Positions 36,420-45,584 of a stretch of 64,000 bases of DNA are shown here, piece after piece. The DNA is from Negadavirga shengliensis (GTDB lineage Bacteria > Bacteroidota > Bacteroidia > Cytophagales > Cyclobacteriaceae). The position numbers and the translations under genes are program-made. Under the pieces are notes generated by a model. It had not been told where the DNA came from. It saw only the letters and a program-made list of their open reading frames with translations, and did no database searches. The stretch's first letter is position 1. Every line of letters starts with the position of its first letter. The stretch is taken from positions 1 through 64,000 of the forward strand of contig NZ_JBHSJJ010000014.1 in NCBI RefSeq assembly GCF_042652345.1. The letters are read 5' to 3'.

Positions 36420-39047
36420 GTGTTATCTTCTGAAACCAAATCGACCAGTACTTCTCCATCCCTTCAAGCAAAGGGAGAGGAGAAAAACACTTCTTTTTTC
36501 GAAAGGGAAAGTGCAAATATTACATCGGTCAACGGCAAAGGACCTCATTTTTTTGATAACAACCCGAAGGTCAACAACCAGCAACCGCCTTTTTTCAAAG
36601 GGCCTGTTATCCAAGCCAAATTAACCATCGGTCAACCCGGGGACAAGTACGAAAAAGAGGCGGACGCGATGGCCGATCAGGTAGTACAGCAACCCGCAGC
36701 CACCAACGCTTCTTCTCTCCTTCTTTCCTCTGACAGAAGCATCCAGCAAAAGCCTATTTTTGAAAGTGCCGCCGGACCTCATGAAGATGAAACGCTCCAG
36801 CGCAAATGTGAGGCTTGCGAACAGGAAGAGATGGTCCAAAAAATGGAAAATGAGGAAGAAGAAACACCGGTGCAAGCCAAGCGTGAAAGCCATTCCCTCC
36901 CGGTCAACCTGGAATCCACGCTAAATTCTACAAAGGGAAGCGGAAGCCCCTTGCCCAATGACACCCGTACACAGATGGAGGGCGCTTTCGGTGTGGATTT
37001 CTCCAGCGTGCGCGTCCACACCAACAGCACAGCCGTGCAGATGAACAAAGAACTCGGCGCCCAGGCGTTTACCCATGGTAGCGATATTTATTTCAATTCC
37101 GGAAAATACGACACAAAAACCAGTCAAGGACAAAAACTTCTGGGGCATGAGTTGACACATACGGTACAACAAGGCAAATCCCCTGAAAAGATCCAAAAAG
37201 AAGACGGCGAATCCAACCTCGACAGGTTAAATGAAATGCTTAACCGCTGGAACGTCCCGGAAGAGGATGTAATCCAACTGTGCGGTCAGCTGAGTCCGTC
37301 TGAAAAAAGAGAAGTGATTTCCGGTGGCTATAGAAACAGGATGGCTGCGGCTTTAAATATCCGCGAAATGGTACGCGCCGTCAACCACCTTGGACCGCCT
37401 CTAAAGACAAAACTGGAGTGGGTCGATCAAGCTGCACTTTTTACCATCATGATAAGTTATGAGGATATTTCCGGCATGGTCAATCAGGCATCCCTGGAAG
37501 AGCGGAAAGAGCTGAAAACAGAAGCGTGGAAAAATTTCTTCGTAGCCGTTTGCAACAACCAAACCATGGTAACCGCGCTGGATGATCTTCAGTATGACCT
37601 GGTCACCAAGCTCACCTGGCTGCAAGCCGAAGTATTCGACGCCAGGATGGAATTGAATTATTCCACGATAAAGCCATGGATCGTACACGCCAATACCACC
37701 CAAGAAGAAAGGGAATCCCTGAAAACGGAGGCGTGGCAAAACTTCTTCGTGGAAGTCTGTACCAACCAAACCATGGTGGAGGCGCTGGATGACCTGCAAT
37801 ACGATTTGGTCACCAAACTCACTTGGCTGCAAGCTGAGGTATTTTCTGTCAGGGTGGAAATCGCCTATGCCACCATAAAGCCCTGGATCATACATCCCAA
37901 CACCACCCAGGAAGAAAGGGACTCCTTAAAAACCGAGGAATGGAAAAACTTCTTCGTGGCCGTGTGCACCAATCAGACCATGATTGAAGCATTGGACGAC
38001 CTGCAATATGACCTGATTACCAAGCTCACCTGGTTAGAAGCTGAATTATTTATCACCGGTTGGGAGCTGGACTATCCCACCATACAACCCTGGATCATCC
38101 ATCCCAATACTACCCAAGCGGAAAAAGATGCGTTAAATACGGAAGAATGGAAGGCGTTCTTCTTCAACATATGTGATAATGCAACCATCATCACGGCTGT
38201 ACAAAACCTTGGATTCGACCTGAAAACGAGGATTGAATGGGTCCGAACCAAAGCTGGACTTGAAGAGGTAAAACAGGTCATCGAAAACGCCACCCCTGCA
38301 GAACGTGATACGGTATGGCAGGATGCTACCTACCTGAGCCAACTCAGAACAGAAGTTGGGGACGACTATTACCTTTGGGTAATCGTAACGCTCCGAATGA
38401 AATTCGTGGGGACAGTCGACCACTCCGAGGCGGTAGATGCTGACCGCGCCATTCGGACGCATTTGGCAGCATATGTCGCCGGTGCCGTGGCTGATTCCCG
38501 TCAGATTGAAGGTATTGTTGCCGTCGTGGATGATACGAATTGGAACATAGCCGGGGTACACCGTTACGGGGCCGCGGTTTGGGCAACAAAAAACATCAAC
38601 GGTTTTGTTGATTTAGAAGGCAGGGTGTGGATCCATCAAGATAAAGGCAACCCGGGTACAATGGTGCATGAAGCCATGCATAAATATTCAACAGATGTGT
38701 TGATCCACATCAGCCAACCATTAAATGAGGGGGTAACCGAATATTTTACGCGAATTGTCTGCAATGCAGATGGTATCGATATATCCGGAAGAACCAACTA
38801 CAATTCCAATAGAAATACAGCTGAAAAACTGATCAATATGTCGGGAATTGGCGAGGCCCTGGTAGCACGCGCCTATTTTGACGGCGAAACGGATGCGCTT
38901 AAAACAGCGTTTATACTGTCCAAAATCATATCCCCCACAACCCCGGTAAGTGGATTGGAAAGGCTATCGCGGGCCACTTCTGATTGGGACCAGTTCATTC
39001 AAGCGACCAAAGACAAAGATTGGGCAACGGCAGATGGATTTTTATAA
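36420..39047 (+). CDS. eCIS cargo: DUF4157 protein with C-terminal predicted zinc metalloprotease
   Basis: An 875-residue protein from a GTG start. Residues 1-75 hold the cargo leader (S-S-E-T-K, S-F-F-E-R-E, H-F-F-D, P-F-F-K and then I-G-Q-P-G-D-K-Y-E-K-E-A-D). DUF4157 spans about 174-257, with H-E-L-T-H at 243-247. Residues about 280-640 are six related helical repeats of 69 residues, four of them well conserved. The C-terminus has H-E-A-M-H (750-754) and, 16 residues on, E-G-V-T-E-Y-F (from Glu770), a gluzincin-like third ligand. DUF4157 proteins are typical eCIS-loaded cargo, and a protease toxin is the likely payload. The 3' end overlaps a lipoprotein-like gene by 14 bp. Confidence 0.75.
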   Translation: MLSSETKSTSTSPSLQAKGEEKNTSFFERESANITSVNGKGPHFFDNNPKVNNQQPPFFKGPVIQAKLTIGQPGDKYEKEADAMADQVVQQPAATNASSLLLSSDRSIQQKPIFESAAGPHEDETLQRKCEACEQEEMVQKMENEEEETPVQAKRESHSLPVNLESTLNSTKGSGSPLPNDTRTQMEGAFGVDFSSVRVHTNSTAVQMNKELGAQAFTHGSDIYFNSGKYDTKTSQGQKLLGHELTHTVQQGKSPEKIQKEDGESNLDRLNEMLNRWNVPEEDVIQLCGQLSPSEKREVISGGYRNRMAAALNIREMVRAVNHLGPPLKTKLEWVDQAALFTIMISYEDISGMVNQASLEERKELKTEAWKNFFVAVCNNQTMVTALDDLQYDLVTKLTWLQAEVFDARMELNYSTIKPWIVHANTTQEERESLKTEAWQNFFVEVCTNQTMVEALDDLQYDLVTKLTWLQAEVFSVRVEIAYATIKPWIIHPNTTQEERDSLKTEEWKNFFVAVCTNQTMIEALDDLQYDLITKLTWLEAELFITGWELDYPTIQPWIIHPNTTQAEKDALNTEEWKAFFFNICDNATIITAVQNLGFDLKTRIEWVRTKAGLEEVKQVIENATPAERDTVWQDATYLSQLRTEVGDDYYLWVIVTLRMKFVGTVDHSEAVDADRAIRTHLAAYVAGAVADSRQIEGIVAVVDDTNWNIAGVHRYGAAVWATKNINGFVDLEGRVWIHQDKGNPGTMVHEAMHKYSTDVLIHISQPLNEGVTEYFTRIVCNADGIDISGRTNYNSNRNTAEKLINMSGIGEALVARAYFDGETDALKTAFILSKIISPTTPVSGLERLSRATSDWDQFIQATKDKDWATADGFL
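37314..38265 (+). repeat. Tandem 207-bp (69-residue) repeats inside the first cargo gene
   Basis: The conserved point E-A-W/E-E-W recurs at 37521, 37728, 37935 and 38142, exactly 207 bp apart. Each unit contains N-F-F-V-x-V-C, L-D-D-L-Q-Y-D-L-V-T-K-L-T-W-L and P-W-I-x-x-x-N-T-T-Q. More diverged units flank the array on both sides, one beginning at about 37314. The exact period and high similarity of units 1-3 suggest recent in-frame duplication. Confidence 0.85.
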
Positions 39048-39498
39048 ATATATTTGGCTCAGTATGCTTTTGGTATTGCTATGCCAGTGTAACCCTTCAC
39101 AAAAAAGAAACAACATGGAAAACCAACAAAATGACAAGAATTTTGGGGACCACGAATTGCGATGGGAAAAGGACAGGCTCAACCGGTTGATGGAAGGTTT
39201 CAGAAAACCGCTTGAAAGGGTCGAGGTATACCCATCCCCACAAGAGATCAATGCGTTTTATGGAGAAGGGTTTAAAGTGCGGAAAGAACCGGTCACCTGT
39301 ATGGTATACATTTTTGAAAACCAGCGGCAGCACAAAGAAGCCCGCGAACAAATTAAAAAATACCAGGACGCCAATTTAAAAGAAGTGATGACGTCTTCAA
39401 ATGGTCGTTTGTTTTTTTGGGGCTACATCACCGAAAACGATACCAACGCAATTTATACCCTTAATGACTTGGCGGGCACCTTTGCCGGTGAAGAGTAA
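39034..39498 (+). CDS. Putative lipoprotein downstream of the metalloprotease cargo; possible immunity protein
   Basis: The ATG at 39034 gives a 154-residue protein that overlaps the cargo stop by 14 bp. Its N-terminus is a hydrophobic export signal (Y-I-W-L-S-M-L-L-V-L-L) ending in C-Q-C-N, so it is probably lipidated at a Cys, although the residue before the Cys is not the usual Gly/Ala/Ser. The mature part is hydrophilic and rich in Lys and Glu, with no known domain. Tight coupling to a predicted protease toxin fits a periplasmic immunity protein. It could also be an unrelated eCIS accessory lipoprotein. The upstream in-frame start at 38950 would bury the signal peptide. Confidence 0.55.
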   Translation: MDFYKYIWLSMLLVLLCQCNPSQKRNNMENQQNDKNFGDHELRWEKDRLNRLMEGFRKPLERVEVYPSPQEINAFYGEGFKVRKEPVTCMVYIFENQRQHKEAREQIKKYQDANLKEVMTSSNGRLFFWGYITENDTNAIYTLNDLAGTFAGEE

Positions 39499-39701
39499 AT
39501 ACAACAAGTGACCCTGTTTAGAATTCTCCCTCCCAGGAATAAAAAAAGGGCATGCATTGAAGACCCTTGGCGGGAAGTGTCACGCCATTCGTTCAGCAAA
39601 AAAAGAAGGTGGCAGTTTGTTTCTGCCACAGGATTAGAATATGTATTAAATACAATATACAACCTCCTCTTGATTAGCAAGATCATACTACTTATAGAAC
39701 C

Positions 39702-39923
39702 ATGCTTACAGACTTACAAAAACGTACTGCCAATGCCATTGTCAACGTCTTCGAGACGGGTGTACCCAAAGGTGACTACGGCAAAGTGACACTGTCGCCC
39801 GGCGATACCGGACACCGCATTTGAAAAGGATACGAAGACATTTGCAATGCCGTTTCCCTCTATAAATGTTATGTTAACCGCGATACCTCAGCTTTCCCAG
39901 ACGACCGGGATTCCCTGCGCTAA
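39702..39923 (+). pseudogene. Degraded fragment of a chitosanase/peptidoglycan-hydrolase-like gene
   Basis: From ATG 39702 the frame reads M-L-T-D-L-Q-K-R-T-A, then F-E-T-G-V-P-K-G-D-Y-G and L-S-P-G-D-T-G-H, followed by a TGA at 39822-39824. The same frame continues for 32 more codons to a TAA at 39921-39923. The first part resembles the N-terminus of proteins with a G-D-Y-G...P-G-D-T-G-H pattern that I associate with GH46-like or lysozyme-like enzymes found near eCIS and T6SS loci. A premature stop and loss of most of the body indicate decay. The family call is from memory of the pattern and is tentative. Confidence 0.45.
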
Positions 39924-39964
39924 TATATAGCAAAATAGAACCCATAAAGTAAGCGTTCGATGGC

Positions 39965-42900
39965 ATGATGTCCACTGAAACCAAATCGACTACCGCTTCC
40001 CACTCTCTTCCATCTAAGGCTGGAGGCGCAAACGGACCTTTTTTTGATAAGGAAGGGGGAAATCATGTACCGGTCAACAACGGCAAAGAATCCCATTTTT
40101 TTGATAACATTTCTCTTGTCTCCAACAAACTCCAGCCTTTTTTTAACAGGCCTTTTGTCCAAACCAAATTGACCATCGGACGTCCTGGCGATAAATACGA
40201 GCGGGAAGCGGATGCGATGGCGGACAAGGCCGTACAGCGGTTGGCTGAAAACGACAGCCCCTCTCCCGTTTCCACCGTGGACAAAACCATCCAGCAAAAG
40301 TCCACTTCCGAAAACAACATCACCTCTGACGCTAAACCTGTCACCCACACCACCCACCAAAACCAGTTTCAGGAAAAATGTGCGGAATGCGAAGCCGAAG
40401 AGCAGGAACAAAAAGGTCCTGAGGAAGAACCGCTTCAGATGAAGCCCATTTTCGAAAGCGATACGCCTCCTCCGGACGAAGAGGCCGTACAGCGTCATCC
40501 CCTTTCCGATCCAGAAATAACCACTTCCATAGAGCCAAAACCACCGACTACTGCCCAATTTTTACCATTTAATGGCATTCAAGCTAAATGTGCGGCCTGC
40601 GCTGAAGAAGAATCTGTACAGATGGTAGAAGAGGATTCCTTGCAGAGGATGGCATCGGAACCTGAAGAGACGGAAGAGGTTCAGATGCAAGAGGAAGACG
40701 AGGAGGAGATTCGTGCGCAAGTCGAGGAAGACGAAAAAGTACAAACACAGCTTGAGGAAGAAAAGGCCGGTCAATTTGCAGAGGAAAAAGATGACAGCCT
40801 ACAGATGACCGAATCTGAACCCGAGGAGACAGAGGAGGTTCAAATGCAAGCGGAGGAAGAGGAAGATGTACAAATGCAGGTTGAAGAAGAACCTGTGCAA
40901 ATGGTAGAGGAGGAAGATGACGCCTTGCAGATGATGGCATCGGAACCTGAAGATACAGAGGAAGCCCAGATGCAAGAGGAAGAAGAAGAGGTTCAAATGC
41001 AGGAAGAAGATAAAGAAGAAACCGCCTTACAAACAAAAAGGGAGAATGTTCAAAACGAGTCGGATAATGACCTGGAATCCCGCTTACAAAGCACCAAGGG
41101 CAGCGGCAGTCCCATGGACAGCAAAACCCGCACAGAAATGGAGTCCGGGTTTGGGGCGGACTTTGGTGGCGTACGCGTTCATACAGATTCCAATGCTGAA
41201 AGCCTAAGCAAAGATCTGGGCGCCCAGGCTTTTACCCACGGTAATGACATCTATTTTAATTCCCAAAAATACAACCCCGGTTCCGCCAGGGGCAAACATT
41301 TGCTGGCCCATGAGTTAACGCATACCATTCAACAGGGGGCATCAGTTCATCAAAAACCTGATGTACAGGCTCAGGAAGACGATGTTGATTTGGAAAAAGA
41401 ACTGGCCGCCAGCGAAAAGGACGCCAAAGACGCCATTGATCCAATTCCTGCGGAAAAAAGCCGGGAACAAGCAGAGAAAGAAAAAACAGAGGCAGAGCTG
41501 GCGGCAGAGCAGCAAGTCGGTGAACCTGAAATACCTGAAGAGACCGCCATTGAGGAATCCCCTCAAGTCCTTGAGCCTAAGAAAAAGAAACCGGATAAAG
41601 TAAAACCGTCCATTGCAGAAGAAGAACCCAAAGGGGAAGTGGGACAGGATTTGGACAACGCCAGCGCCGGAGTATGCAACCAAGCAGCTGCCAAAGCACA
41701 AGAACTGGCGGATAATGAGCAGACACATCACGAAGCCGGAGACAAACTGGAACAGGTAGAAGGAGCCGTAGAACCTCCGGAAAAAGAAGGAGAAGCCACG
41801 AGCAACGCCTCACAAGTTGAAGCTGTTGAAGAATCGGAAGACCCGGAAACCGACGGGGGCGCCATGAATACCACGCTTTCCCAATCTGTCGAAGAAGCCG
41901 CTCCCTCTTCTATCAAAGAAATGAATAATTTCAAATCGGAGGGAAAAGCAAAGGTCATTGGCAATAAAGTTCTGGCTGAAAGCTCGAAACAAGTAGGCGA
42001 AGTCAAAGGCACCTACAGCGAAATAGAAAATTCCCCTCCCCCTCCTGCCCCGGACCCCACGACGCCGCTTCCGGAACAGGAGTTGGCTCCCGAGACTCCG
42101 GAACTCAACCTTGGCGAAGATGCCGTTCCGGGTCTACAGGAGGAACACACCGATTTCAGCGAGTTTGACAGGCAATCAGACGAATTGCTCGAAAAAGAGG
42201 GCATTTCAGAGGAGCAGTTGGAGATGGTGGACAGTGGTGATCTGGCAGAGGCGAAGGAGGGCCGTAAGGAATTGAAGGAAAAAGTAGAAACCCAACCAGA
42301 TGAAATAGAAGCATTTGCGGAAGAAAAGCAGAAAAAGGTAGCGGAAGACATGGTCAAAGAGGAGGCGGAGGCCAAATCTGATATGAAGGAAAAGCGGGAT
42401 GAGGACCTGGGAGAAACGCAGGAAAAACAAGAGGAGGCCAAATCCGAAATGGAACTCAAACGGGAGGAGGTCACCCAAAAAATAAATGACATTTATGAAC
42501 GGGCAAAAACAAACGTTACAACCAAACTTGAACTACTGGAGGAGAGCTCCCTGAAGCGTTTTGACCAGGGACAAGCAGAAGCGACGACCTTGTTTGAGCA
42601 GGAAGTCAACAGCGATATTAATGCCTGGAAACGGGAGCGCTACTCCGGTATTTTTGGGGGTGTCCGCTGGGTACGTGATCTGATTCTCGGTATTGACGAT
42701 TTTCCCGAAGTCCAAAGCGCATTTGACCGGGCCAGGACCCGCTTTATCGAACGCATCGATGTCCTTATCCAAACCATCAATGAAGAAAACGAGCGAACCA
42801 TCCAGGAATGCAAAGATGAGCTCGCCCAAGCCAAGGAGGAAATCCGGGAGTACGTCGAAAATCTGGGGCCTGAACTGCGTGATGTCGGAGAAAAAGCCAA

Positions 42901-44911
42901 AAATGAAATGGAAGAGAAGCTGGCCGAAATGGACAGCTTTATAGAAAAGAAAAAAGAAGAACTCCAGCAAAAGCTCTGCGATAAAAAGGAAGCAGCCATC
43001 CAGGCCATCGACAAGAAAATCGAAGAAATGAAGGAGGCCATGTCCGGCGCCTTGAGCAAGCTGGGCAACCTGCTCCTCAATGCTTTGATCAAGTTTATGG
43101 AATGGGCGCTCAATAAAGTAGGAGGTGCCGGCGAGCAGGTGATGGGCATTGTCAACAAAGGCAAGGAAGTCATCAAGAGAATTGCCAAAGACCCCATCGA
43201 ATTCTTTAAAAACGTGGGCAGGGCTGTCGGTGGCGGCATCAAGCTTTTTGTCAGCAATATCCAACAGCATCTGATCAAAGGTTTGCTGGGTTGGCTTACC
43301 GGGGCCATGGGAGATGCAGGGTTGGTATTGCCGGATAAATTTGATCTGAAAGGCATCCTCTCCGTTGTCCTTCAGGTGGCTAACCTTACCTGGACGGGCA
43401 TACGCACCAAGTTGGTAAAACGGGTAGGCGAAAAGGTGGTTTCCACTGCGGAAAAAGGCGTGGATATATTCAAACGCGTCATTGCTGAAGGACCAATTGC
43501 CCTCTGGAATATCGTCAAGGAAAAAGCCGTGGCCTTGAAAGCGCAGGTGCTGGAAGGTATCCGGAATTGGGCAATCATTGAGATCGTGAAAAAGGCCACC
43601 TTCAAGCTCGTCACTATGCTCAATCCGGCTGGTGCCATTCTACAAGCCATCAAAGCCCTCTATGATGTGGTGATGTTCTTCATCGACAGTTGGGACAGGA
43701 TTGTTGAATTTGTGAAATCCGTATTCAATTCCATTGGTGAAATAGCCATGGGCCAGGTTGGAAAAGCCGCCACATTTATAGAGAAAGCCATGGCCCAAAC
43801 CATTCCGATCATTCTCAACTTCCTCGCTCGCTTCCTTGGTCTGAGTGGTATCGGAAAAGCCATCCGCAACATCATCGCCAAAATCCGCAAGCCCATAGAC
43901 AGGCTGTTGGATAAAATTGTTGACTTTTTGGCGAAGCAGGTGAAAAAACTCTTCAAAAAAGGTAAAGCGGTTGCAAAAGAGGCGATTGCAAAAGTGATCA
44001 AATTCTTCGGCGTGAAGAAAAAGTTCACAACTGAAAGCGGAGAATCACATGCTGTATATTATTCTGAAAAAGGAGGCAAGGCAGTCCTGATGGTTTCAAG
44101 TAGTCCCAAGACAATTCTCGAGTTTCTTAGTTTCTATCAACAAGAGTATAAAATAAAAGCGGATTCAACAAAAGGAAAACAGATGGCTAAAATTAAAAAG
44201 TATATCAAATCGGATATAGACCCATTGATAACGGTATTGGAGCAAGCGAAAAAGGCAAAAAATGTGGATAAGCAAAATAAGACTCAGGAAAAACTCCTGA
44301 ACAAAAATGTATCGCTATCAGAAATGCTTAAAACACTTTTAAGCGGAGATAAGGAGGTTGGAACGATAATCGACAGCTACAAACTGGAAGGCCTAACGGG
44401 GACATATGCAAGTATGCCTAAACCTTCAAAGGATATTTTGACTGCTGACCATCAACCACAGGCCTCTATCCTACAATGGGCAGCTGGTAAAAGCTTTTTT
44501 GGGAAAAATAGCAATATGGCCAAAAGAGCGGCTGGCAGAGCTGCATTGGGATATGCCATCAATCTTTATGAAACAAGACATTCCGAAGGCAGAACTTTTA
44601 AAAACAAAGGAAAAGTTACCAAAGCTGCTTTCATCTCCTTTGTCATGACTGAAATTGGCGAAAAGAAACCAAAAACAAATCAGGAAAAAAGAAGCATCGT
44701 TGTGGAAAGGATAAAAAGGGAATTGAGCGAGGATGTACAGACAATGAAAGCAATCGCCAGAAGACCTAATAAAAATAGTGTCTGGGGAGATATCCACGCA
44801 TTACCCATTACAGAAAAAGAAAAGAATGAACTGATCAAAACCATAAGAGAAAACATCACTAAGGGAGAAGATCAAATTGCAAACCAGGATATCGATAGTT
44901 TAAAAAATTAA
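39965..44911 (+). CDS. eCIS cargo: giant DUF4157 polymorphic-toxin-like protein
   Basis: A 1648-residue protein. Residues 1-85 are the cargo leader (S-T-E-T-K, P-F-F-D-K-E, H-F-F-D, P-F-F-N-R, I-G-R-P-G-D-K-Y-E-R-E-A-D). About 130-365 is an acidic region with recurring V-Q-M-Q-E/V-Q-M-V-E elements. DUF4157 lies at about 375-460 with H-E-L-T-H (449-453). About 480-750 is acidic linker and about 760-1030 is a long charged coiled coil. About 1050-1350 is a series of amphipathic, partly hydrophobic helices. The C-terminal domain from about 1355 to 1648 contains T-A-D-H-Q-P-Q (Asp1495, His1496) and Y-E-T-R-H-S-E-G-R-T-F and has no family I can name. Local GC drops sharply at this domain. The gene is followed 8 bp later by an immunity-like gene. 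Confidence 0.75.
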   Translation: MMSTETKSTTASHSLPSKAGGANGPFFDKEGGNHVPVNNGKESHFFDNISLVSNKLQPFFNRPFVQTKLTIGRPGDKYEREADAMADKAVQRLAENDSPSPVSTVDKTIQQKSTSENNITSDAKPVTHTTHQNQFQEKCAECEAEEQEQKGPEEEPLQMKPIFESDTPPPDEEAVQRHPLSDPEITTSIEPKPPTTAQFLPFNGIQAKCAACAEEESVQMVEEDSLQRMASEPEETEEVQMQEEDEEEIRAQVEEDEKVQTQLEEEKAGQFAEEKDDSLQMTESEPEETEEVQMQAEEEEDVQMQVEEEPVQMVEEEDDALQMMASEPEDTEEAQMQEEEEEVQMQEEDKEETALQTKRENVQNESDNDLESRLQSTKGSGSPMDSKTRTEMESGFGADFGGVRVHTDSNAESLSKDLGAQAFTHGNDIYFNSQKYNPGSARGKHLLAHELTHTIQQGASVHQKPDVQAQEDDVDLEKELAASEKDAKDAIDPIPAEKSREQAEKEKTEAELAAEQQVGEPEIPEETAIEESPQVLEPKKKKPDKVKPSIAEEEPKGEVGQDLDNASAGVCNQAAAKAQELADNEQTHHEAGDKLEQVEGAVEPPEKEGEATSNASQVEAVEESEDPETDGGAMNTTLSQSVEEAAPSSIKEMNNFKSEGKAKVIGNKVLAESSKQVGEVKGTYSEIENSPPPPAPDPTTPLPEQELAPETPELNLGEDAVPGLQEEHTDFSEFDRQSDELLEKEGISEEQLEMVDSGDLAEAKEGRKELKEKVETQPDEIEAFAEEKQKKVAEDMVKEEAEAKSDMKEKRDEDLGETQEKQEEAKSEMELKREEVTQKINDIYERAKTNVTTKLELLEESSLKRFDQGQAEATTLFEQEVNSDINAWKRERYSGIFGGVRWVRDLILGIDDFPEVQSAFDRARTRFIERIDVLIQTINEENERTIQECKDELAQAKEEIREYVENLGPELRDVGEKAKNEMEEKLAEMDSFIEKKKEELQQKLCDKKEAAIQAIDKKIEEMKEAMSGALSKLGNLLLNALIKFMEWALNKVGGAGEQVMGIVNKGKEVIKRIAKDPIEFFKNVGRAVGGGIKLFVSNIQQHLIKGLLGWLTGAMGDAGLVLPDKFDLKGILSVVLQVANLTWTGIRTKLVKRVGEKVVSTAEKGVDIFKRVIAEGPIALWNIVKEKAVALKAQVLEGIRNWAIIEIVKKATFKLVTMLNPAGAILQAIKALYDVVMFFIDSWDRIVEFVKSVFNSIGEIAMGQVGKAATFIEKAMAQTIPIILNFLARFLGLSGIGKAIRNIIAKIRKPIDRLLDKIVDFLAKQVKKLFKKGKAVAKEAIAKVIKFFGVKKKFTTESGESHAVYYSEKGGKAVLMVSSSPKTILEFLSFYQQEYKIKADSTKGKQMAKIKKYIKSDIDPLITVLEQAKKAKNVDKQNKTQEKLLNKNVSLSEMLKTLLSGDKEVGTIIDSYKLEGLTGTYASMPKPSKDILTADHQPQASILQWAAGKSFFGKNSNMAKRAAGRAALGYAINLYETRHSEGRTFKNKGKVTKAAFISFVMTEIGEKKPKTNQEKRSIVVERIKRELSEDVQTMKAIARRPNKNSVWGDIHALPITEKEKNELIKTIRENITKGEDQIANQDIDSLKN
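40609..41040 (+). repeat. Acidic V-Q-M-Q/E-E-E repeat tract within the cargo gene
   Basis: The encoded segment repeats short units of the form E-E-V-Q-M-Q followed by 3-8 acidic residues, and longer units with S-L-Q-M-T-E-S-E-P-E-E-T or A-L-Q-M-M-A-S-E-P-E. A shorter tract of the same kind is in the third cargo gene (about 46740-46940). The DNA is purine-rich and prone to slippage, so unit number may vary between strains. Confidence 0.8.
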
Positions 44912-44919
44912 ACTGAGCC

Positions 44920-45468
44920 ATGAATGATGTAACCTTAATCGGCCAATTCTTCGATTTTCTTGAAAACAATAATGGACAAATTGAAGATTTATACCTATCA
45001 AAGACAAAGAAACAAAAACTTGAGTCACTGATTGGAGCAGAAAAAGCAAAAAACTTTGAAGTAATTGTTGCGCATACCTCGCATTCATTAGTATGCTTCT
45101 GGGTTCTGAATGAAACGACTCCAAAGCAAAAACATCCAATCGTGTGGCTTGACAGTGAAGGGGCACCAAACAGTGTATTCGCACAAAACTTTGAAGAGTT
45201 TTTGTCATTGATTCCGTACGGTTCGGGTACCATTTACGATATATTATCGTCCTGGTTAGACTATATGGATGAGCCGGATTCTACTGAACCACCACTGGAA
45301 AGGTTTGATAAAATCTATCTGGAAGAATTATTAAATGAGGCAAATGAAAATGAAAATGGACTTAAAGAATTTATACTTTGGTTAAATAAAGTCAATGTAA
45401 AAATCGCCGAAAATCCGGTCGAACTGATTCGGAAAGCGATTAAAAAATACCCTGATTTATTACAATAA
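44920..45468 (+). CDS. Probable immunity protein for the adjacent toxin (SUKH/SMI1-KNR4-like)
   Basis: A 182-residue acidic cytosolic protein with no signal peptide, starting 8 bp after the toxin stop. The segment H-P-I-V-W-L-D-S-E-G-A-P-N-S-V-F-A, followed by N-F-E-E-F-L-S-L-I-P-Y-G, is the type of strand-helix pattern seen in SUKH-superfamily immunity proteins of polymorphic toxin systems. Base composition matches the toxin's C-terminal domain (AT-rich; 19 G/C in the 60 bases 45001-45060) and not the rest of the cargo gene, which suggests the two were acquired together. The exact family is uncertain; the immunity role is inferred from position and pattern. Confidence 0.6.
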   Translation: MNDVTLIGQFFDFLENNNGQIEDLYLSKTKKQKLESLIGAEKAKNFEVIVAHTSHSLVCFWVLNETTPKQKHPIVWLDSEGAPNSVFAQNFEEFLSLIPYGSGTIYDILSSWLDYMDEPDSTEPPLERFDKIYLEELLNEANENENGLKEFILWLNKVNVKIAENPVELIRKAIKKYPDLLQ

Positions 45469-45584
45469 CTGTAATATCCCGCCGGCTTTGGTTAGCCAAA
45501 CGATGAAAAATTTCAACCACCACCGCTTATGGCTTGATATCCAAGGTACCGAACCAATAAATCAATAAATAAAATCAGATAAAT

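Noticed and set aside
39508..39789. 93-codon plus-strand ORF between cargo genes
   Set aside because: It overlaps the better-supported degraded hydrolase frame and has no recognisable content.
40584..41036. Minus-strand ORFs rich in Leu and Pro opposite the acidic tract of the 1648-aa cargo
   Set aside because: They are the antisense image of Glu/Gln-rich coding DNA.
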